DNA of 64,000 nucleotides from contig NC_092677.1 in the NCBI RefSeq assembly GCF_964355755.1, positions 25,018,101-25,082,100 on the forward strand, given 5' to 3'. Origin of the DNA: Antedon mediterranea (lineage: Eukaryota; Echinodermata; Crinoidea; Comatulida; Antedonidae). A program made the translations under genes and the position numbers. Under the pieces are notes generated by a model. It saw only the letters and a list, made by a program, of their open reading frames with translations. It was not told where the DNA came from and did no database searches. Positions 57,801 through 64,000 of this stretch are shown here, piece by piece (position 1 is the first letter of the stretch; each line of letters opens with the position of its first letter).

Positions 57801-58961
57801 CCTGAAGAAGGTACTGTTGTCCATGAAGGGATTGTCACCGGTGACAACCAGACCACCTACATGACCGTTTTGGATCAAAGCTCAGAACATCAGCAGCAAG
57901 GAACCGGTGATGTGAGTCTCCATGACGCCGATGGTCAAGAGATTCAAACAACGTATATAGTTGAGATGGATGAAGCTGAAGCTGCCAAGCTTCATGCAGG
58001 AGGAATGGCAACAGTTGCCAGTGGAGAGGAGAGCCAAACCGCATACATATCTGTTGAGATTGATGGAGCTACAATTTCTGCCGAACACATGAGTGAAAAA
58101 GAAAAGGAAATTACTGAGCATCTGAAAGGAGAACTTGCTGAACAATTGACGGAGGAAATGTCTAAGCAGTTGAACAAGCCAATAACAGAGCAGCAATTGA
58201 ATGAGCCAATAACAGAGCAGCAATTGAATGAGCCAATAACACAGCAGCAATTGAATGAGCCAATAACAGAGCAGCAATTGAATGAGCCAATAACAGAGCA
58301 GCAATTGAATGAGCCAATAACAGAGCAGCAATTGAATGAGCCAATAACAGAGCAGCAATTGAATGAGCCAATAACAGAGCAGCAATTGAATGAGCCAATA
58401 ACAGAGCAGCAAATGAATGAGCCAATAACAGAGCAGCAATTGAATGAGCCAATAACAGAGCAGCAAATGAATGAGCCAATAACAGAGCAGCAATTGAATG
58501 AGCCAATAACAGAGCAGCAAATGAATGAGCCAATAACAGAGCAGCAATTGAATGAGCCAATAACAGAGCAGCAAATGAATGAGCCAATAACAGAGCAGCA
58601 ATTGAATGAGCCAATAACAGAGCAGCAATTGAATGAGCCAATAACAGAGCAGCAAATGAATGAGCCAATAACAGAGCAGCAATTGAATGAGCCAATAACA
58701 GAGCAGCAATTGAATGAGCCAATAACAGAGCAGCAATTGAATGAGCCAATAACAGAGCAGCAAATGAATGAGCCAATAACAGAGCAGCAATTGAATGAGC
58801 CAATTACTGAGCAAATGAATGAGCCGGTAAGTGAGCAGTTAAATGAGCCAGTAAGTGAGCAGTTGAATGAGCCAGTAAGTGAGCAATTGAATGAGCCAGT
58901 AAGTGAGCAATTAAATGAACCATTGACAGACGATGCAGGAACAACTGAAGTGGAACTATAA
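54846..58961 (+). CDS. Multi-C2H2 zinc-finger protein with nonapeptide-repeat tail (ZnF 1)
   Basis: Probable nuclear DNA-binding regulator; its target is unknown. Two coding exons, 54846-56526 and 56818-58961, join in phase 1 (CDFRG|ATNK) to 1274 aa. The acidic N terminus (about 1-80) precedes a first finger (RCKLCNFHG, about residue 86). After a basic linker (KKCNRKRKKTS) about twelve further C2H2 fingers span residues 205-605, some atypical (CPVDWC, CDQANC). The second exon encodes one finger (CTICGWD) and a long acidic, Q/T/S-rich region, then about 23 copies of NEPITEQQ(L/M) and several shorter NEPVSEQL units (about 1010-1265). Fingers linked by TRERPYKC and SGQKNFVC resemble canonical linkers. 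Gene 61079 onward is a diverged paralog. The layout recalls large vertebrate multi-finger proteins such as ZNF335, but I cannot assign orthology. Confidence 0.88.
58171..58925 (+). repeat. 27-bp coding minisatellite in ZnF 1
   Basis: Unit CAATTGAATGAGCCAATAAC then AGAGCAG, nearly identical over about 23 copies, then 24-bp variants encoding NEPVSEQL. Only L/M alternation (TTG/ATG) and a few substitutions vary, so the array is young or homogenised. Antisense open frames across it are artefacts of a unit length divisible by three. Confidence 0.95.
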
Positions 58962-61078
58962 ATTTGCTTTTTAGTAATCTACTCTATATTGCTATGCTAA
59001 ATTGAATCAGGTATAGGACAGGAATAGATACTTGTACCATTACCTCTCCCTACATCTGAATTACTGTATTGATGCAACAGAATCATTTTAATTAACTTAA
59101 AAACAAATATATAGTTTCAATAATTTTTGGTGGCTTAAAGAAATACTGTCCTAAAAAAAAAACATTTTTTTAGTTAAATATGCCATTTTATTGTCACATA
59201 ATGGTTATTCACTTTGACCAAAAATTATATCAAGAATATTTACAGCCAAAAATTTGTCAGAAAATGGGTTTTTGCGTAAAAGAAGTTTTATTTTGTCTTT
59301 ATAATTGAAATTATTCTTTTCCCATTAAAGGTGAATAACTGTACAAAAATCCTACTGAAATGTTGTCAATATACTGAATAATTTTGGATATAATAATGAT
59401 ATTCTCTACATTTTTATTTTTTGTGCAGATAAAGAGCACAAAAAATTAATAAAAATGTTTAGTTTTAATTTAAATGTTGTGTTCCGCCATCATTATTGCA
59501 GTATTTAACATTCAAAATGATGTATCTATTCTGCTTATGAAATAAAACAATGGTTTAAATGTAAATTTGCAATTTGGTGATTATTTAAAAATTGTTATAT
59601 TAGCCTCTATTCCTTTGTAACCTTCTACTTGGTGCGCGATCATTGCTCGCGCGAAGAGGATCGGAAAGATATGACACGCCAGGACGGACATAACTATGTT
59701 AACTTCAAATGAGTTTCACTCTTTGTGATGTATGTATTTGCTGACGCATTGTTAACAGATAGAGACAGAGCGATAATGTAAAAACTCTACATCATGATGA
59801 GTGATGTGTAAAAATTTGAAATGAGCGATGTGTAAAAATTTGAAATGAGCGATGTGTAAACTTGACATGCGATTTCAACTTGACATAGTTATGTTTGTCT
59901 TGGGGGCCATAATTTTTCATTCGTAATGCTTCTGTCTACACTATCAAACTATTTTGACAACAAAAGTGTAATGTACCCAAATATGGTAGTGGTATGACAT
60001 CAGCACATCGCATTTTTTTTCACATAAATGTGACAAAAACATTTGATGTCACTACCATATATGGGCATATCGCTACCATATTTGGGTTGGTTTGATAATG
60101 TAGACAAAGCTTTACAACGCGTTTCACAACGCGTTCAACCCAAAAAACGCCACACAAAATCACACAAAATCATTTATCACAGAGGGCGGTCTTCAGTTTT
60201 GGAAATTTTTTATTTTTTTTAAAAGTTTTTTATATTAAAAAATATATAAAACGTACAATTAAATACCACAATAACATTAAATAATATGTTCGCATGTACG
60301 CGATAACATTGTATATCATAAAGCGATACCGGGGCTTACCGGGGTCGAGGATTATTATGACCCGTTCTCTCACGTCCACGGGGCTCTGCTGCCGGGCGTA
60401 GATTAATGTAAAGAGTCTGTCGTCGATAAATAAATAAATAAATGTTAACGCATAAAAAAGGTAAATAATATAAGCCTACTACTTAACTAGCAAGTAGAGC
60501 GTTAGATAAATATGCCTTATATAGAGCAGAGTAGTACTCATCTCTTATTGCAGTTTTTAGGGCATTAGTTAGGCCTAGAAAGAGAGAGGAGTTCTATGCT
60601 AGGCCCTATTTTCTGTTTTTGGTGGTGGTGTGGGCGCGGTAACGGGACGATTCGGCCCTGAGACGATTCGGCCCGGGACGAGAGACGATTCGGCCCTGGA
60701 ACCGTGTGGACCTCCATTCGTTGTTGACTGGCCATGGAAACTGACTGATGTAGTAGGCAAAGCCTAAGCCTAGCCATAACTGCATGGTTGGTATCAATAC
60801 AATTGTGCATTTGCGTTTAATTAAACATTATTAAGCCTAACTTCACTAGCTAGGCCTAGCCTAGATTAAATTAATTGATAAATTAATAAGAAAGGCAAAC
60901 TCATCATAGTTTAACTTTCTTTATGTTTATATATCTTATTTAATTACAGTCAGTACTTTACCATTTCTATACCATGATCAATCTGTAGAAGAACAAAGTT
61001 AGCATGAATTATCAATCAAATGTTTTTCATCTACTACTTACAGATATATATGTGTGGAACATTTTTTATTGAACAAAG
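58962..61078. other. 3' UTR of ZnF 1, intergenic, and 5' region of ZnF 2
   Basis: Poly(A) signals AATAAA near 59447 and 59543. No other coding exon. A (GATAAATAAATAAATAAATG) tail near 60425-60445 looks like the 3' end of a retroposon, and a CGATTCGGCCC triplicate lies near 60648-60700. Confidence 0.45.
59928..60113. mobile_element. MITE-1 copy downstream of ZnF 1
   Basis: Left end GCTTCTGTCTACACTATCAA, right end TTTGATAATGTAGACAAAGC, with internal ATATGGGCATATCGCTACC. Confidence 0.8.
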
Positions 61079-64000
61079 ATGGACGAGCAAGTAGTACTTA
61101 AACTTTCAAGACCACTAAAAGTTACGAAAGACACCTGTATAGCATGTGGTGCAACACAGTGGAAATGCTTCAACTCTATTCATTCCGTTCGCAGTAAAAG
61201 TAAAAGAATACACCAGTTATTACAACTTTATTGTCATGTAAATATTGCAAGGGGCGGGATGTGCAATCCCTGTGAGCGAGTGCTTATAAAAATGCATCGT
61301 AAAATAGAAAAGTTTCGCAATAGTTGTCACGAAACACTTGCGAAAAACAGACTAGTTACAAAAGAAAACTTATTAGGAATAGGTATTACTAATAAAAAGA
61401 ATGAAAAATATGCAAGAGATAACATTGTTTGGCCCGGAAAAGAAAACCTGTTTGTTGCCCTATCGGTTTGTTGTAACTTACCTTCTGCTCTGCATCATAC
61501 AATCACAACTGAAAAGTTAAATCATTCATCAGAGTACATCAAAGAGATGGAATTGAACGATGGTTCCATCTGTCGGAGGGATCATAGCTATGTCAGACAT
61601 TCCCCACGGATATGTGTGAAAGCAGTGTGTTATGCAAAACCTGTGTTGAATCCATTGACTATTGAAAACCGTAAGGTGGTACATCCGTTGGCAAGGCTTG
61701 CTGCTATGAAAATAAGAGAGATGATGGGGGTAGGTTTACTGGGGTCTGCTAGACTATGCAGGCAAGCAAGTGCAGATGCCATTAAACCTCAAGATAGAAA
61801 TTTAAATAAAGCAGATATGAAGATGCAAGCAAACGAGGAAGGATGCAGTGAAAATGGGAAATCTAATTTCAGGTAGAAAATAACAAATTTGTATTATATT
61901 ATATAGTTATTAATTAAATGTCTATTACCAAACTGGTATTATTTTATACATTGTGGTTTGGAGGTTGAGATTACTTACCAATCCCAGGGTTCCTGGTTCA
62001 AATCCTGTATTGCCAGCCAATCGAGTGCCCTATATGTCATAGCCTCATGTGTTGTGACTTGGTTTAGAAAGCTTAAGGGTTTCCCATTATAGGTATATAC
62101 CGTTTATGCTCTGGTATATTCCCAGCCACCAATAACATGAAATTGTGCCGACTTTTGGGGGTGGGGGATTATACCTGAGGAAACCCTGGAAAAAAATTAT
62201 TGGTAACCATTTCTTGTAAAAACGCATCAATACTGGGACTGTATACCTGGGGATATTCCTGATTGTGAAACCAGACATAAAGTAAGGGCTTATATTAGCC
62301 CGAAGTGGGATTATACCCAAGGATATACGGTACATATACAGTATAACACAATCGGCAAAGAACATTAATTCTAAACCGCCCGGTGATATTCTGAAACTTA
62401 ATTATTTAATTTGAAACAATAAGATGAAGAAATCTGTGAGAATGAAAAAAAGTCGCCCCAACCGAGATAGTCACATAACATCGGCAGGGGTTCGAGGCTC
62501 ACTCACTCCATGGTTCTGGTGTTAGAACGAGTCTTCTCGGATAAGGACTATAAACCGTAGGTCCAGTGTACACAACTTGCTCGTGTGCACTTTAAAGAAC
62601 CTAGTACATCTTTCGAGACGAGTAGGGGGTTACCCCGGTGTATTAGTACATCACAGCCACTGATCACCAACTGGGCCCTCTGGGAGATCAGTCTTTGACT
62701 GAAGAGGTCACCCAGTATAAAGATCAAACAAACAAAAGAATAAATAAAAATCACGAAAAACAATGACTAATAAAAGAGAATTTTTTTTTTACAGTTGTAC
62801 ATCCGTAAATGAGATTCTAAAAAATGCAGATTGGCTATACAGATGTGATTTGGAAAATAGCAATATAGAAAAACGAAAACTTGATATTTGTCAACGCAAA
62901 GCAATAAGCAATATTAGAAGGCCTACACGTAGCGATGACCCAAAGCCGAAGAAGTCAAAGAATATAGCAACAACTAGTCCTGTCGTAATTAATTCCAAAG
63001 ATATCATTCTATGGGAATCCGAGTGGAGAAAAAATAATGCTAGTGTTTACTACACATGCCCGGTAGCTAACTGTTCGGAAATGGTTCTTGGCTCCGAGCG
63101 CATAATGCACATTGATGCGCACTCTGTGGAAGGTTTTTGCTGTCCATCGTGTCAATTCAAACACGATAAGTGGACTACAATGCGTGATCATCTACGCTGC
63201 AATCATTCAATGCCGAGTCAACTGTATAATTGCGATCAAGATGGTTGCAACGAGGTGTGCATTTCGTTCAAACATTTACGTCAACACATTTTATACGTTC
63301 ACCAATTTGAAAGCGCTCTGCAATCCGATAAGAACGCTATGAAATGTTTTGATCGGAAAGAGATAGAAGAAGAGATGATGTTGAATGAATTGGTTTCCCA
63401 CGATCTATGTTCTGTTTGCGGTATGGCATGCAAAGTAGAAGATCTACCAAGCCACCAGACAAATCATGCGGTTTCTGGATGCGCATTGTTAAAATGTTTA
63501 GCATGTGATTCTATGGTTTCTGCTGATGAGATTAAAAACCATGTATTGTCAATGCATCGAAAATTAACGTATCTTTATCAATGCGAAAAGTGTGAATTTT
63601 CGTCGCAAACATCTGCGGGTCTTCAACGCCACACAGGTATAAAACATGCGAATACAATTCTTTTAGTATGCGATAAATGCGGAAAGGGATTTAAAACGAC
63701 TTCTGCTTTAAGTGTGCATCATAAACGCGTTCACGCGACGGAAGATGAGAAGACGGTGTTGTGCTCCACCTGCGGATACCTTTGTGCTCACGAAACCCTC
63801 TTGAAAGAACACATCCGCAAAGTGCATAAAAACCCGTCATGGCGCCGTTTTAAATGTCATCTTTGCGAACATTTCAGTCTGAGAGAGAGTAGTCTACAAC
63901 GCCATATGCAGATGTATCACAGTCGGGCTAATGACCGGCAGTATAAGTGTTCTTACTGCTCATTTGCTGGAAAAACCAAAGACACGTTGGCTCGCCACGA
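61079..64000 (+). CDS. Zinc-finger protein ZnF 2, paralog of ZnF 1 (3' end outside window)
   Basis: Exon 61079-61872 starts MDEQVVLKLSRPLKV and has a cysteine module, CIACG...C...CNPCERVLIKMHRK (about residues 19-80), reminiscent of zinc-finger-associated (ZAD-like) N-terminal domains. It joins in phase 2 (AG|T) across a SINE-filled intron to exon 62795, which stays open to the window end. That exon has WESEWRKN...TCPVANCSEM, matching WEANWRKK...CPVDWCTGM of ZnF 1, and then at least nine C2H2 fingers in the same order (CPSCQF, CDQDGC, CSVCGM, CLACDS, CEKCEF, CDKCGK, CSTCGY, CHLCEH, CSYCSF). The acceptor TTTTTTTTTACAG at 62794 is strong. A further 5' UTR exon is likely (CTTACAG near 61042). 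Probable nuclear regulator; partial. Confidence 0.85.
61950..62390 (+). mobile_element. tRNA-derived SINE-like repeat in ZnF 2 intron
   Basis: The head reads like a tRNA (GTGGTTTGGAGGTTGAGATT, then B box CTGGTTCAAATCCTGTATTG). A body with an unusual TATACC-rich segment follows. Different family from the 62470-62720 copy. Confidence 0.6.
62470..62725 (+). mobile_element. tRNA-derived SINE, head-truncated, second copy
   Basis: Shares the B box region (GGCAGGGGTTCGAGGCTCAC) and the body (GAACGAGTCTTCTCGGATAA, TAGGGGGTTACCCCGGTGTA) with the minus-strand copy at 14900-15200. The A-box half of the tRNA head is missing. Confidence 0.8.

Noticed and set aside
57882-58814. Antisense open frames of 213 and 310 codons with leucine-rich repeats
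   Set aside because: They lie opposite the 27-bp coding repeat of ZnF 1 and stay open only because of its periodicity.

Overview
The window is animal nuclear DNA. Genes have short exons with GT-AG introns, the sequence is AT-rich, and short repeats and miniature transposons are dense. The echinoderm-like AGGCCTA motif recurs throughout, and a snoRNA host locus carries guides like those of the vertebrate UHG/SNHG1 gene. Together these suggest a deuterostome, most likely an echinoderm; I cannot name the species. Gene models below were built by joining exons by hand from splice signals and from comparison between paralogs.

Layout. (1) 1-2830: repeats only. (2) 2944-4457 (-): riboflavin transporter of the SLC52A family, head-to-head with (3) 5161-12252 (+): SAMHD1-like gene A, 15 exons, SAM plus HD dNTPase. 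(4) 15911-16674 (+): intronless methyltransferase-like gene with a frame break or mini-intron. (5) 17928-26918 (+): SAMHD1-like gene B, with one apparent 1-nt frameshift in a SAM exon and one lost intron. (6) 27500-28930 (-): LINE fragments. (7) 29689-33082: 3.4-kb foldback element with ~0.5-kb inverted arms, flanked by a 16-bp direct repeat. (8) about 35400-38635 (+): non-coding multi-snoRNA host gene with C/D box snoRNAs resembling U25, U27 (two copies), U30 and U31 (two copies), plus three guides I could not name. (9) 42474-51100 (+): SAMHD1-like gene C, without a SAM domain, with five tandem phase-0 mini-exons inserted in the HD region. (10) 54846-58961 (+): multi-C2H2 zinc-finger gene with a long nonapeptide repeat tail. 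(11) 61079 to beyond 64000 (+): its diverged paralog with an N-terminal cysteine module.

How they relate. Genes A, B and C are tandem paralogs in the same orientation, with mostly identical exon phases, encoding dNTP triphosphohydrolase-type proteins that control dNTP pools and, in vertebrates, restrict viruses. They have diverged in domain content (C has no SAM domain), in the CDK-type TPxK site (kept in A and B, absent in C) and in exon structure (mini-exon amplification in C, intron loss and frameshift in B). The snoRNA host lies between B and C. At least two MITE families have repeatedly inserted in and around the SAMHD1-like genes, and several SINEs, including a 5S rRNA-derived one, sit in introns.
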